Assembly (NCBI GenBank): GCA_037074615.1
Contig: CM073569.1
Coordinates: forward strand, 8,376,001-8,440,000
Origin: Leucaena leucocephala
Lineage: Eukaryota > Streptophyta > Magnoliopsida > Fabales > Fabaceae
DNA length: 64,000 nt
Direction: 5' to 3'
Position 1 is the first letter of the stretch; every line of letters begins with the position of its first letter. A program made the position numbers and the translations under genes. Below, in pieces: positions 1-11,879 of this stretch. Below the pieces are notes generated by a model. That model made no database searches. It was given only the letters and a program-made list of their open reading frames with translations, and was not told the origin of the DNA.

Positions 1-929
1 AATACAGTAATGACCCTTAAAAGTAATATTTTTCACGGCGTTTTTGTTTTAAAACGCCATAAAAAGTGTACTTTTTATGGCAGTTAAAAAATATTATTAA
101 AATGTAAAGTTATACGTCAGTAAAACTCACGCCGTTCAAAAAATAGCCTCAAAAACCACTTTTAACTATTGTTAAATACCTTTTTTTCTATTAGTGTGTT
201 TTGGGAAAATAAATAACTATTTTATATATTTATTTTCTTTAACAAATTTTAACTAATTTTTTAATCTATATATTCGATTATTTGTAATTATAAAGAGCAT
301 AGGAGATAGAGCAGTTATATTGGCAATGAAATTCACCTACCCTTCTTCAGTGAAGTAAAAAATGCGCGTATAGAATATACACACACACAATATTGCCAGC
401 ACATACATGCTCAATGAGCAGTTCAAATTGAACACAACTCAACTAGAAATACTATATAGATTATACTAACTTTTTTGGATAAATGATATCATGCATTAAT
501 AGTTCAGCTGCATACAATAAAAAAGCATAAGTATTATGTGTGTTTAGATTAAATTCTAAATAATAGATTTTAGATGAAATAGATTTTAAAAAATATATTT
601 TAAGTAAAATAAATTTTAGAGAATTAATTTTTTAAAAAATTTAAAATAAATTTTAGAGAATTAATTTTTTAAAAAATTAGTATCATTAATTTATAATAAA
701 ATTATAGTAATAGTAAAAAAATATAAGTGTTTAAATAGTTTATATTAAAATTATAATTTTAACAAAAAAATTGTTTGTGATTAAAAGATAATATATAGAT
801 AATTTTTTTTTTAAATTATAGTTTTAGAGGACCTAAATTAAATGCACATTAATTAGCGAATGTACTTTTAATTTAATCCTCTTAAGCAACATAAAGTTTC
901 ACAAAAAGGCCGACAAAAAGTAAATCTAC
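1..929. other. AT-rich intergenic DNA, no gene seen
   Basis: I see no coding region. The only structure is a 36-bp tandem duplication (606-641 and 643-678, same sequence apart from a 1-bp spacer) in a run of A/T-rich sequence, possibly part of a decayed small element. Confidence 0.6.
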
Positions 930-1215
930 CCCTTCCTTCGTTTATTCTTCGTAAATTAGCAAGTGATGGAATGGAAGGGGTCATCATGAGTATTGAGTAA
1001 TAGTGATGAGTCGGTGGGAAAAAGCCACGTGGTTGAAGTTGAGGACCGTTAGTGGAATCACGAAGGCAGATTCTTTTCCAAAAATGGAACTGACAGATAT
1101 CTAAGTGGGCCCCACTGGACCTAAAATAGCCGCCCAGCTCTGAAGGCCACGCGTCTCTAGGCTTGGTTTTGTTTGTGCCGTTCCTTTCCAGTTCGTGTAG
1201 ATCTTATCATCTCCA
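930..1215. promoter_or_regulatory. GC-richer promoter-like island
   Basis: This block is clearly richer in G+C than its surroundings. It holds a G-box (CCACGTGG, 1025-1032), a TCP-type palindrome (GTGGGCCCCAC, about 1105-1115) and a CCACGCGT site (1147-1154) resembling ABA coupling elements. No ORF lies in it. It could be a distal upstream region of the LOR gene at 3051 or the promoter of a gene leaving the window on the left. The motifs are read directly; the function is inference. Confidence 0.35.
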
Positions 1216-1617
1216 CGTCGACTAAATTCGTCTCACTAGCAATTATTATACCCACTCGTAACGAAGTAGAGACAGAATCTAGAACATTACGATATATTTA
1301 GTGGTGGATTCAAATCTTGTATTGCATATCACTCTCCCTATTTTTTAATATGAGAGGCAAATTATACTACAATATATCGACTAAAAACTGGAGGTAATAT
1401 TAATTATCTTGCATCAAATTCAGAGGCATCCTACACCAATTATTCAACCATTAAAAGTGACCTTTCGATAAAGGATTTTCCCTGTCCTTGGGGAGATGAA
1501 CTTAATTGTTTCTTTAAATAATTTTAAATTTATAAATAAATATATATAAGAATATATTTATTTCAACCGAATGGGCAAAACTATTCACCAACCTGGAACT
1601 AACTGAAATTAATGCCA

Positions 1618-1750
1618 AGAACCTTTGGTTCAGTTGGCACCTACTTCCTCGGGGAGATCACAAGTTCGAATTTGTGATAGTGTAAGGTCTGTGTTTATGT
1701 GCTAATAATATTTACCTTGTGCTCTTTCGTTTGACCCTTATAAAAAAAAC
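1618..1750 (+). mobile_element. tRNA-derived SINE-like sequence
   Basis: A box-A-like segment (GGTTCAGTTGGC) is followed about 30 bp later by a box-B-like segment (AAGTTCGAATTTG), as in RNA polymerase III promoters. The block ends in TTGACCCTTATAAAAAAA, the short A-tail typical of plant SINEs. It does not fold as a complete tRNA and has no clear flanking duplication by eye. Confidence 0.45.
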
Positions 1751-2640
1751 TACTTGAAATTAAAAACATGTGGTAAAAGGTTACATGAACCCTTTGACAG
1801 GCCAACGGACCCACTCTCTCTGACTATTTATTTTTTTAAGGGATAATTATAGAAAAATATCCACAAAATATACAAATCTCAATTCAAGACTTTAAAATGG
1901 CATCAAGTCCCAAGGATTGATTTAGAATTAAATTATGAAGCCAAATCACATGCACGCCTTGAAATATGAAAAATAACTACTATAAAGGCACTGATATCTA
2001 ATTTTACAAAATTTTCTTGTTGAATATCACTGTTAATAGTAGTAACAATATAATAATTTTAATTTATTAAATAACAATAACTATGTATGACAGTGATAAC
2101 TAATTACACTAAAAATAATTATATTATTGTGATATCCAACTTATATAATTTTTTATTTATAAAAAAAAATAATTATATTACTCCTTTTATTTTTAATATA
2201 TAATTTAATTAAACAGTTAATTTTGATTATAAATATAAATTTTATTTTATATTTATTAATTTTATTTTAAATATCGTATCGATATTCTCTTAATAATAAT
2301 TAAATATGAGAATAAAAAAAAGTTAATAAATATGATTAGGATATTTTAAAAAATATATATAATATTAATTAATTTAATTAATTTTTTTAATATAATTAAA
2401 TTAATTAAATATATTTTATATTAAAGATTAGAGGAGGAGTATTTTAAAAAAAATTAATTTTAAATATTTTATAATATATTTTTATACGTCTTTCTCCGTT
2501 TCTAGTATATTTCGTGTTTGTTGGTCATCATACTTAAAAACGCAACTGATTAGTCAAACCTCGTGAGATACGAAATCTCTCCTCCTCCCTCTACATTTCT
2601 AGGTATGGCCTCCTCCTTAAACCCAACCACCACCATATTT
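1751..2640. other. AT-rich intergenic DNA upstream of the LOR gene
   Basis: No coding capacity is visible. 2150-2480 is almost pure A/T. At 2545-2640 base composition rises and there is an AGTCAA (reverse W-box core) and a pyrimidine-rich CTCCTCCCTC stretch, which may belong to the upstream region of the LOR gene. Confidence 0.4.
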
Positions 2641-2949
2641 GTGTAACTGTGTTTATATATATATATTTAGTTTGAGTTGAAAAATGAGAAAAAGGAAAGA
2701 CTTTCTCCAACATTTAAGATTAGAATATCTCCACGCGTCGCATTTTCTACCTCCACTTGTTACCTTTGAAAATTTCAACATCATAATTCTTTGTTCACTT
2801 TTCTCTTGTTCAACTGCTCTTAAATATCTCTTCAATCCCTCAAGAAAGAAGAAAATCTTTGGACTGAGCGAGTATCAGTATCCTTTTGTCACCCTTATTG
2901 CTAGCAGCAGAATTTTGCGACTAACTGGCTAATCTGAAAGGTGTTCAAG

Positions 2950-2951
<2 letters not shown>

Positions 2952-2983
<32 letters not shown>
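2952..2983 (+). repeat. (AT)n microsatellite, probable TATA region of the LOR gene
   Basis: About 32 bp of uninterrupted AT repeats end 67 bp before the ATG at 3051. The next 67 bp look like a short 5' leader. With no other TATA element nearer the start, the repeat itself may serve as the TATA box. An alternative TATA-like run lies at about 2655-2667. Confidence 0.55.
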
Positions 2984-2985
<2 letters not shown>

Positions 2986-3050
2986 TCCTCGGAAAATCAG
3001 AATCAGAATCTAGAGAGGAACTTTGAGGAGAGAGATCATCGATAAGAATA

Positions 3051-4399
3051 ATGTTGTGTAGGTTCAATAAATCAGTGTCGAGAGCAGTGCACGAAGAACG
3101 AGTTCATGAAGGGCGTCGACATGAGAAGAAGGCCAAGGCGAAGGAGTACCCAAAAACCGAAGCAACGGTGGGAACTTCACTTACGGTTTGGAGAAAATCG
3201 CTTCTGATCAACTGTAAAGGATTCACGGTGATCGATTCCAATGGCAATCTGGTTTATCGGGTCGACAATTATATGGGTCGACCCGACGAGATCACCCTCA
3301 TGGACGCTTCTGGGAAATCTCTCCTCACCATGCGCCGCCGCACCAGGGTCATCTCTCTCTCTCTCTCTCTCTCTCTCCCCTGTCTTTCTCTTGTACTTTT
3401 TGATCCATATTTTATTCACCAAATCCTATTTTACTAATTTATTGTATTATCTGAATCTCTAACAAACAAAACCATGAAGCTCAAATTCAATATATATTTG
3501 ATAAAACACATATTACACTTCATAATACTAATATATCTTGAAAGTTTTTCGTATAAAAACTGTAGATATCCAAAAAAAATTATTAAATTAATTTTACCTC
3601 AAAATATTAAAAAAATGAGCAATGTTATTGATCTTGACAATTAAAAATGTTAATTATTAATGTTGAATCTTTAATAGTTAAACTTTTTTTACAGTTATAG
3701 CTAGCGACCTAACTACTTTTTTTAACACTTCCTACAAAATTGATCCAACGAAAATCCTGTAAGGAAAATTTTAGGGCAAAAATGAACTTCAGCCCTTTTT
3801 ATTTGTATATTTTTTTTCCGTCAAAATATTTTTATGACTTGAAACAAAAAATGTCCAACATTTTGGTTGTTTGAAGATTGCCGTATTCGATCGAAGTATC
3901 ATGGTGTATTGTAACCTGTATTGGTGCTTCTTATATATAAACAATTACATTCTTTTCAGTATATATACAATGATGATGGAAAAAACAACTTTTGATTATT
4001 ATTATTGCATTGCAGAAGCTTGGACTGGTAAATAGCTGGTATGTGTATGAAGGGGAAGAGGGGAATCGCCTGCGAAAGTCGTCGAAGGAGGAGAGGCTGA
4101 TATGTTGTGTGAGGAAGCATGTAAAGATATTACGGAGTAATCGAAAAGTTCAGGCTTACGTATACAGAGACGTCTCCGATAAGAAGAGATATGATTTTGC
4201 CGTGGAGGGTTCTTACGTTCACCGGACGTGTAAGGTGGTGGATGAATCCGACGCGGTGGTGGCCGAGATTAGGAGGAAGGAAGCCATTGCCAAAGATGTT
4301 TCATTTGGGATAGAGATTTTCCAGTTGATTGTTCATCCTGGCTTTGATCCTGGCTTTGCAATGACCCTAGTTTTACTCCTCGATCAGATGTTTTCTTGA
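3051..4399 (+). CDS. LURP-one-related (LOR) protein, two exons
   Basis: Exon 1 is 3051-3347 (99 codons) and exon 2 is 4016-4399 (127 codons plus stop), joined in phase 0 across a GT-AG intron (3348-4015), giving 226 residues, the usual size of the family. Exon 1 has the signatures LTVWRKSLLINCKGFTVID, GNLVYRVDNY and MDASGKSLLTMRRR; exon 2 continues with LGLVNSWYVYEGE, then VEGSYVHRTCKVVD and GIEIFQLIVHPGFD near the end. These are landmarks of the plant LOR (DUF567) fold, a beta-barrel related to the Tubby C-terminal domain. Arabidopsis LURP1 is linked to basal defence against oomycetes; most paralogues have no known biochemical role. No frame lesion is visible. The start is the first ATG after the leader and gives the expected N-terminus. 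The intron begins directly with a TC microsatellite. Confidence 0.9.
3352..3377 (+). repeat. (TC)n microsatellite at the 5' splice site of the LOR intron
   Basis: About 13 TC units begin 4 bp after the GT donor at 3348. The position means that changes in repeat length alter the sequence next to the donor and could affect its use. Confidence 0.85.
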
Positions 4400-4754
4400 C
4401 TACTTTTTTCTCTTTTTTTTTTATTGTTTCCTTTGACACATCAACATTGTAGATTATATTTTTAGTCATAAACATGTCGATAAACTTCATTGAAATAAAT
4501 ATTTTTTAGCCGTTAAATTTATATCAAGCCATATATAACTGAGTGCAGATGGAGAAAGAAAAAGAGGGATTTGTGGATTCCATTGACAAATGAGGTTTGC
4601 AAATCTCATGTGTGCAGACACGTGGTGCTTATAAAGTAGATAAATAAAGCACCATACTCAGAGAATATTTTGTTAGTCTATTCATAAATCATATTATTAA
4701 TTTTTTTAAATAAATATATAATTTTATTCTTTATTTATTATTGTGTAAATTTTA

Positions 4755-4932
4755 TATTTTGGAGTAAAGTATATACTAAAGTGGTAGAACTGAGGTTCTA
4801 ATCCCACCTTATTAAAAAGATAGAGGTATTTTAGTCACAAAGCTTTGATGTAAATTAGTCAGGTAATCGGATACTTAGTAATAGAATCTAAGTTATTCTA
4901 GACATAAGTGGACCAAAGGGTTATAAAAAAAG
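4755..4932 (+). mobile_element. SINE-like sequence
   Basis: A box-B-like GAGGTTCTAATCCC at about 4791 follows a weak box A (TACTAAAGTGGTAG), and the block ends GGGTTATAAAAAAAG. The pattern matches a decayed tRNA-derived SINE and its 3' end resembles the element at 1618-1750. Ends are approximate. Confidence 0.4.
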
Positions 4933-4969
4933 AAAAGAAAAGAGAAGACTAGAATAATATAAAGGGTAA

Positions 4970-5560
4970 ATATGCATCTAACATTCCAAATTAATTTTGA
5001 AAGAACAATTAGCACCCTAAAGTATTTAAGCCTCAAACTAAGTTTAGAGGTAAAATTAGTACTCTAAAGTATTTAAGGGTATAATCAACACCCCTAATTA
5101 ATTTTGAAGAGACAATTAATACCCTAAAGTATTTAAATTGGTGCAATTTTGTTCTTTCGTTAATAAAAATACTAACTTTCGTTTGATACATACCACATAA
5201 ACTTTTTATTTCGATACATTATTATTTGAAAGGCTACATATATAATATTATTTTAATAAATTATACTAAATAAACAATAAAATTTCCAATCTTCATGTAT
5301 GAATTTTATACAATATCAATTTTAGGTTTTATTCAGTATTCTTGTTTAAACAATATGACACATGTGCCATTTTAAATAATGTGTCGAAATAAAAATATGT
5401 TTCTGTCAATGAAATGATAAAATTATACTAATTTAAATACTTTAGGGTGTTGGTCACACCTTCAAAATTAGTTTAAGGTGATAATTATACCTTTAAATAC
5501 TTTAGGGATCTAATTACTTCTATAAAATTAGTTTGAGGTATTAGATAGTTTTTTTTCTAG
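4970..5560. mobile_element. Foldback MITE, family 1 copy A
   Basis: The left half (4970-5240) is an imperfect reverse complement of the right half (5340-5560). CCCTAAAGTATTTAA recurs in the left arm and TTAAATACTTTAGGG in the right. Arms of 200 bp or more around a short centre are typical of foldback MITEs. It has no coding capacity. A diverged relative is at 48247-48600. Confidence 0.75.
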
Positions 5561-6330
5561 TATAAATTAACCTCCCACCGATGGGGGACTTTCCACGCCC
5601 CTATATCACAACAAATCAAGCATAACATGACATGCCTAAGAGCATAAAAATATGCAAAAGATAAATCAGTCCCGCCATATGATCTTCACATTTCAAGTAT
5701 TCTGATGACTAAAATAAATACTTGAACAAATTTTAGACCATCTAATGCTTCAGGGTATCCTGATTCTATATTTTTCATGCAATATCAAGGAACTCTTATG
5801 CTTTGGACCTCAAGCAAGCAGTGTGTGTTTCACTAAAGAAAATACAAGCTAATAAAAATTGGTCCAGTTGAATAAGGGATTGATTAACTCACAATGTCAT
5901 TCCCACTGCCGATATGAAAGAGCTAAGAAATATGCATTGACTTTGATGAGCTATCGGTATCCAACTCACCTGAACTTATTTTTATACCAAAAAAGACTCA
6001 GGAAAATACAAGTAAATGTTGTATGGTGTAAGTTACAAGCAATTTAACCAACAGAGACACATACCCAAACATGAACTTTCTATTGCCTCATAAAATCATC
6101 TACAAAAGGCAAAGAATTCATCTGCTTGTTTTCTACACCTCTGTCTTTGATGCTACAACATTTGAATTTTCGATCTCCTTTGAACATATTACAAAGTAAC
6201 AAGTTACAACAACAATCGCATTGCCGCCATGGCGTATGTACGAAGCAGCATTTAACTAGTAACCTAACATTTTGGTAATCACCTGTTAAAGGGTTGGTGC
6301 TTCTTCTACTGTGTGCTTATTAAAGCTCGA
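5561..6330. other. Intergenic DNA and probable 3' UTR of the minus-strand gene
   Basis: No ORF with support. The part nearest 6330 is probably the 3' UTR of the gene that ends at 6331 on the minus strand. I see no repeat beyond short A/T runs. Confidence 0.5.
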
Positions 6331-9300
6331 TCAACCTGACTTGTCCCTCGCCCTTTTCCAATCCATCAACACCACTTTTCTGACCTTCTGTTGACTGTCA
6401 AAGGCCTTATCGAAAACCCTAGCGGCAGGAGGTGGCATCAAACTATGTTGCTTCAAGACGCCCGCGTTTGAATGTTTATTTTCCACAATGGGTTCCCTAA
6501 CTGATTTACTCGGAAACGACCTACTTGATTTTGATGTTGGCCATTCACATGGTCCTTTCTTGGTGGTATTGGAAGGATCACCATCCTTGCTCTTGATTAT
6601 GGAAAGCCTGGGCTTCTTTGAGGGCATCATCTGCTCCATGCCTCTGGCCAAATGATTGGATCCAATTGCCGATATTGGTTTCGAAATCATTTCTTCAGAT
6701 TTCTCATGTGATTTCCAGTTGCGAGCTTTTGTGACCTTATGTGAAGCCTTCTTCTGCCACCCTGAAGTGCCCTCAATCTGCCTTGGCGAGCGAGTTGCCA
6801 TTTCATATAGAGTTTGTGCGGCAGCTAATAATTTTGGACAACGTGCATCTGTCAGCACAAAAAATGTTAAAACAAGAGAAGGAGAAGAGGAGGAGAAGCT
6901 AGTTTTCAATTGCAATTGCAAATTCAGTAAATTTTTTCCATTTTCTTAGAGACCAAAATATTTCAGATCTTAAAAGGACCTAATGTAATTGGTGATTCCA
7001 AGAGATAAATCATAAGGGCTTAGAATGCTCAATCAAGAGAAAGAAAAGTAGACATAAAAAAAAAAAAAAGAGGCACATAAACAGCCAAACAAGCACATTA
7101 GCATTTAATAAGAACATACTGTATTTTTTACTATCCGCCTGGCCTTCAAAATCTGCATTTTCAGGGGAAAATATGAAAATCAAATGCCACTTCAATATAT
7201 CCAGAGAAAACCAAGGGACCAGATGGCATAAGAAATGAAATCAAAATGGTAACATAAATCCATGTCATGGTAGACAAAAATGTACCTGTAGTATTCTGAG
7301 ATCCTTTTGAACATGTTACAGTAGATGATGAAACCCAACAACAGAAAGGAAGACTGGCACATGAAGATGGTAAACCTTTATTGTCTGAACTACTAACTGA
7401 AGGAACCAGAGTCTGATCATAACTGAATGAATCAAGGTTGGTGAAGCTCCCGGGATCCATCCCCATATAACTAGCAATGAATCCTATCTTTGCCCATTTA
7501 CCTTGGCACGTGATTCTACTTGATAACTTAACTGCATCAGAATTAGCTCTACAATGACCACTGAAATTATGAGACCATGGAAAGGCTGTCAAGCTAGGTC
7601 GACGACTGACCTGCTTGACCGTACGAAGATCACTATTACTCTTTGAGGTGACAACAGCCTTGGATGCATCAAGGAGCAAAGAATCCAAATCCCGAGATTG
7701 GGGGAGTGCAATGCGTTCCAAAACATCCTTAGGTGGATATAATGGAAAGTCAAGTGGACTAACTGGAATTTCAGTTTCACTAGAAGGTTCCTGTATGTCA
7801 TCAACAAATATAAATTCTTGTTACCACCACAGACAACATTACTATCATGAAGATAAAATTAGCACAGGCACAATGCCAAAACAAAACACATGCACAAGCA
7901 AAATGTTTCCTTTTTAATGTGAAGAGATTGAGGAAATCAAATGCAGAAAGCATGCTGTAGTTAAGAGCTGGCCCAATAAAGAGTACAAAATTATCCATAC
8001 TTACCTTTTTACGTAAGGAAATGTCTGTTCCACAAGACTGCTCTCTATCCCCATTATCACCACTTTCTACTACACAAACAGAACTTGATTCATAAGCAGA
8101 CATTTTCCTGTTTGAGGAGCTTTCAATCTCAGCCAAACATTGGGATTGAACAGATTTTGGGATATGAAGGATGGAGCAAGCCTTTCTAACAGAGCCCAAA
8201 AAATCTTCACTAATATTTGATGTTTTCTTCTCCTTATCTTTGCCTAAACTGGGGTAGTCAAAAGTGCCTTTAAGGAGCTCATCTACGGTTGGCTCTTCCA
8301 TAAGCTTTGTGACATCATGAATATCATGCTTTAAACCATATAACCCTGGCAACAGCAAGCAAAAACTTCATTTGAAATGTACACAAGGTCATCTTAATAA
8401 CTGCAGTTATAAAGCATAACAAAAAAAAAATTCTGGCATATGAATGATATCTTATCTATAAGCCAAAATCTCGTTATGCTCATGGCTAAAAGCCCAAAAT
8501 TGATAATTTCAGTTTAAAATAAAACATAAATAAGATACTCTGAAGACCTAGAAGTACAAAAAACTGAATATCAATAAATGCCTCTTCTGTGGTCCAAATA
8601 CAACAACAATGATAGTCATTTGAAAGATGACATTTTACTAGGCAGGAACACCATAAAACAATGATCTAATACAACCAAGAGACCCTAATATGATGTCAAT
8701 CATATGAGAGGCTGAAACCGCTTCATTGTTTTTAAGCTGACAAAATATAAGCCCAACATAGACCAATTTTTGGCTTCATACCATTAGAACTAGAGTACCA
8801 AAAACAAGGCCTCAGATTACTTAATGTTTAATTATTTCATTAAGAGAATATAACGCTCATTCAGCTAGCACAATAGTCAACTAACTACAGGTTATTTTCC
8901 AATTTATTAAACAGATGAGATAATTGTTAGATAACATGCTACAAACACCAAAATTATATCTCAAACAGATTGAAAGAGTGATGCTGTGAAGTTATATACC
9001 GAGTTATAACACGGTGGTATATGAATACCAGGGAAATAATCACATGAGAATATAGCCATTTGTAGAACAATAGAATATGCCCAAAACCATACCAAAAAAG
9101 TTGTTCCCTCCAAAGGCAGAGTTGAAGACCGCTGCACCCAACTTTGTAGACGATGAGTCAAATTTAGCCTTTGAAGGAACTTTAATGTTCTTCTTATCCC
9201 CACGTTTGCTACCATTGCTCTTTTGTTTTGATAATTGACTTTTTTCTACGCCAAGATAAAGGAAGTTTAGAAGAACATATATGTAGGATAATTAATAGAT

Positions 9301-11228
9301 TATATTGAGAGGTAGTTTGTGTACTAAACACAGCCAAAAGAGTTATACCTGAAGAACCACTCTTTATATGATTTGATGCATGCTTATCAGAAGATTCCTT
9401 TGAACCCTCAATTCCTTTTAGGCCCGTAGAATCTTCTGATATTCGTGGCCTCTTTGAACTTGAAGTAACACTCCTGTGGACTTTTCCTGCTTTTTGTTGC
9501 AATGGGAAACCTTCAAGTTTGGAAGAAATTACTTGGCAATTTTTTCCTTTTGCATGCATACCATTTGATACCTCTTCATACTGAAGATTGGGCAGCATAC
9601 TAGAATTCTTAATGTGCTCATTCTCGGGAAATCCATCTCGGGAGTGAAATTCAATATCACTTTTCACATTTGCAACATCTGGTTAAAAAGAAAAAACCCA
9701 ATAAGGCCATGTAAAGGAGCATACCAAAAATAGGAAAGCATTCGTAACCAAGCAATGATGACAAGCAAAAGAAATAAGTACATCAAAAGTTTAGGAGTGA
9801 CATGGATAATATACTCTGACTAAGGGAACTGCTTGGCCAATGTTACATGCATAGAAGACACCCAGTTAGCTTATTAAATATTTCACAAAATAAGAAGTGT
9901 CACTAAGAAAATAAAGTAAAGGAAGTTGTTGGATAAGAACTCCTCAAACAATAAGTTCTTTTCAAATGTTCAATGAACTTTTGCTTTGATCTATAAACTA
10001 TAATTAATCACTATTTCAGCCATAACTGTATGTTAAAACTAACACAATTTATTAATTTCAGCAACATTTAACATTTCCATGTAGTTAATGAAGTCAACAT
10101 CTACTTCAACAAGCAGTATAATAAACTCTCACTTGAGGGATTAAGGGCAGCAACTACATTATATTATAGATCTACCCACTAAAGAACACTATTCATGGCT
10201 TAGGAAATTAAAACAAAGGAGATCCCCAGTTGAATCCCACCATACAACTTGGGGGAAACTAAATAGAACCCTGGAGCAAAGAGAATCAATGTATCTATCT
10301 AGGTCAGAACACTTGGCAGGGGTTTCCCAAAGTACTTCATTTAATGCATAAATAGTCCTTTAATACGGAGCACAAACACCCATAAAAATGTTGTTTGCTT
10401 GTTCGACAAATTGACTATTTATAACGGACACAACATGAGATCCCGTAAAAGCATCGTTTGCATGCTCAACAAATTGAGTATTCATAATGGACACGACATG
10501 AAACTACATGACCTGTATATACGTCAAATTTTGTCATGTTGCCGTGTGGGTGTCGATATCCATGATTCCTAGGTTCAATATGATCCCATCAATTCACAAA
10601 ATAAACAGAATATTCCTTTATAACATCAAGTTTATATTTCAGTTATGCATTGAAAATTGCGGGAAAAAAATTATAACTCTAGCTGGAGTACATGTAAGGA
10701 GGTTCATTTTCAGTTCTAATGAGAAAATAATGAATATTCTTAAAATGCTGTCGGGAAACTATGGAATAACTAGGAAATTCTATAATTGACCTTTTTCCCT
10801 CAAAACAATTGCGTGATAACCATCATCTAAGGTTTTCATAATTTGAAAGCTATCCCACATAGCATCAAATACCAAACTCAAGAAGAAAACAAATCAAAAC
10901 ATCCAACTAGAATGAAAGTAAAGCATATTACCCAAACAGATTAAACAGTCATTTTGATAACATTTAATAAAAACTTAGGGCAAAAAAGGGAACTTTCAAG
11001 AATAGCACAATTATACGACAGCTTAGAGTAAAACAACGACAATCACCCACCATTTCCACGTCGGGGGTCGCAATACTCAATCGAATGGTTAACTGTAATG
11101 GAAACGCGATCAGATCCCCGACCTTCCACCTCCTTGACGGTAACCCCAGCTCTGACTAAACCCTCGGGCGCTATCAGCTTGGGAGGTGGTGCGACATCTA
11201 CGGGGAAAGTTAATTCCACAGTATCCAT
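6331..11228 (-). CDS. Unrecognised Ser/Lys-rich, probably nuclear plant protein, six exons
   Basis: Exons, 5' to 3' on the minus strand: 11228-11051, 9678-9349, 9245-9093, 8345-8005, 7790-7286 and 6848-6331. All introns are GT-AG, and the phases (1,1,1,0,1) connect one frame of 674 codons with no internal stop. The start is the ATG at 11228, giving MDTVELTFPVDVAPPPKLI. Visible features: basic clusters KRPRIS (about residue 135) and KKPRL (about 580) that look like nuclear localisation signals; a conserved-looking block DLDSLLLDASKA / SLTAFPWSHN in exon 5; and CPKLLAAAQTLYEMA at the start of exon 6. I see no transmembrane segment, signal peptide or catalytic domain. I do not recognise the family, and no function is assigned. 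Base composition and codon use look like an ordinary host gene. The largest introns are 9679-11050 and 8346-9092, both A/T-rich and without obvious insertions. Confidence 0.8.
7120..7152 (-). other. Possible 33-nt cassette exon of the minus-strand gene
   Basis: Inside the intron between exons 5 and 6, a 33-nt open segment is preceded on the minus strand by a pyrimidine-containing tract and ATGCAG, and followed by GTATGTT. Including it keeps the frame (phase 1 in, phase 1 out) and would add 11 residues for a 685-residue product. It may be an alternative exon or chance. Confidence 0.35.
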
Positions 11229-11520
11229 CGCAGTGAGCAAAATCCCTCTTAAATTTACACGACTCGGAGATCAAGATGTAGTAGCTAACATCTTCGAAAA
11301 CTCAAAATCCATGAGAACGAACAATTATAAATAAGAAAAAGTGGTGCATCCTAACAGTTATGCGAACAAATTTCTAGAAAAAACCAGCGAGAAGTAGGGG
11401 ATTTACAGAGAAAAAGAGGGGAAGAGTGGGGAAATATTGAGTGGTTGGTGGGGATGAGCATGTTGCGGCTAGAGGAGGCGAGACGAGGGTTTCTAGGGCA
11501 AAAATTTGGATGAAAGAGAG

Positions 11521-11528
11521 ATATATAT
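11521..11528 (-). promoter_or_regulatory. TATA box of the minus-strand gene
   Basis: TATATATA on the minus strand lies about 295 bp upstream of the ATG at 11228. Just downstream is AAACCCTCG (telo-box-like, about 11486-11492 reversed). This suggests a 5' UTR of roughly 260 bp over 11229-11490. Confidence 0.5.
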
Positions 11529-11639
11529 AGTTTTCGGGAAATGGCTTAGATTGTTGGGAATTTGGGAATCGCCGGTCGGCGACGAATATTCCAGCGAGGG
11601 TAAAATGTCTTTTGGAACATGTTGACGTTGCATTATCCA

Positions 11640-11879
11640 TTTTGAAATGTAAGTGTGAGCCAAGGGCCTCGATTAGATTTAGTTTTAATTTAATTAAATT
11701 AAATGTCGATTAATGGGTTAATGGGAATAAGCGAACTAACATACCCGCGTGTTCTACAAATCCTATGGGCTTCATCATGCATATTGACCATTTTGACCCT
11801 AATGGCTAATATAGAACTATCACTTTATCGTTGAAATTACAATACTAGTTGGTATCTTAGGTTTTGGAATTGGCATTAT
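11640..11879. other. Intergenic DNA
   Basis: I see nothing but A/T-rich sequence between the promoter region of the minus-strand gene and the first MITE. Confidence 0.4.

Noticed and set aside
1618..1750. Possible tRNA gene
   Set aside because: Box A- and B-like segments are present but no acceptor stem or proper anticodon arm; a SINE fits better.
2684..2932. 82-codon ORF upstream of the LOR gene
   Set aside because: No domain; it lies in promoter or leader sequence.
3177..3462. ORFs overlapping LOR exon 1 in other frames
   Set aside because: Shadows of a well-supported coding exon and the adjacent TC repeat.
11374..11640. 88-codon minus-strand ORF before the six-exon gene
   Set aside because: It runs through the TATA box and 5' leader; the fitting start is the ATG at 11228.
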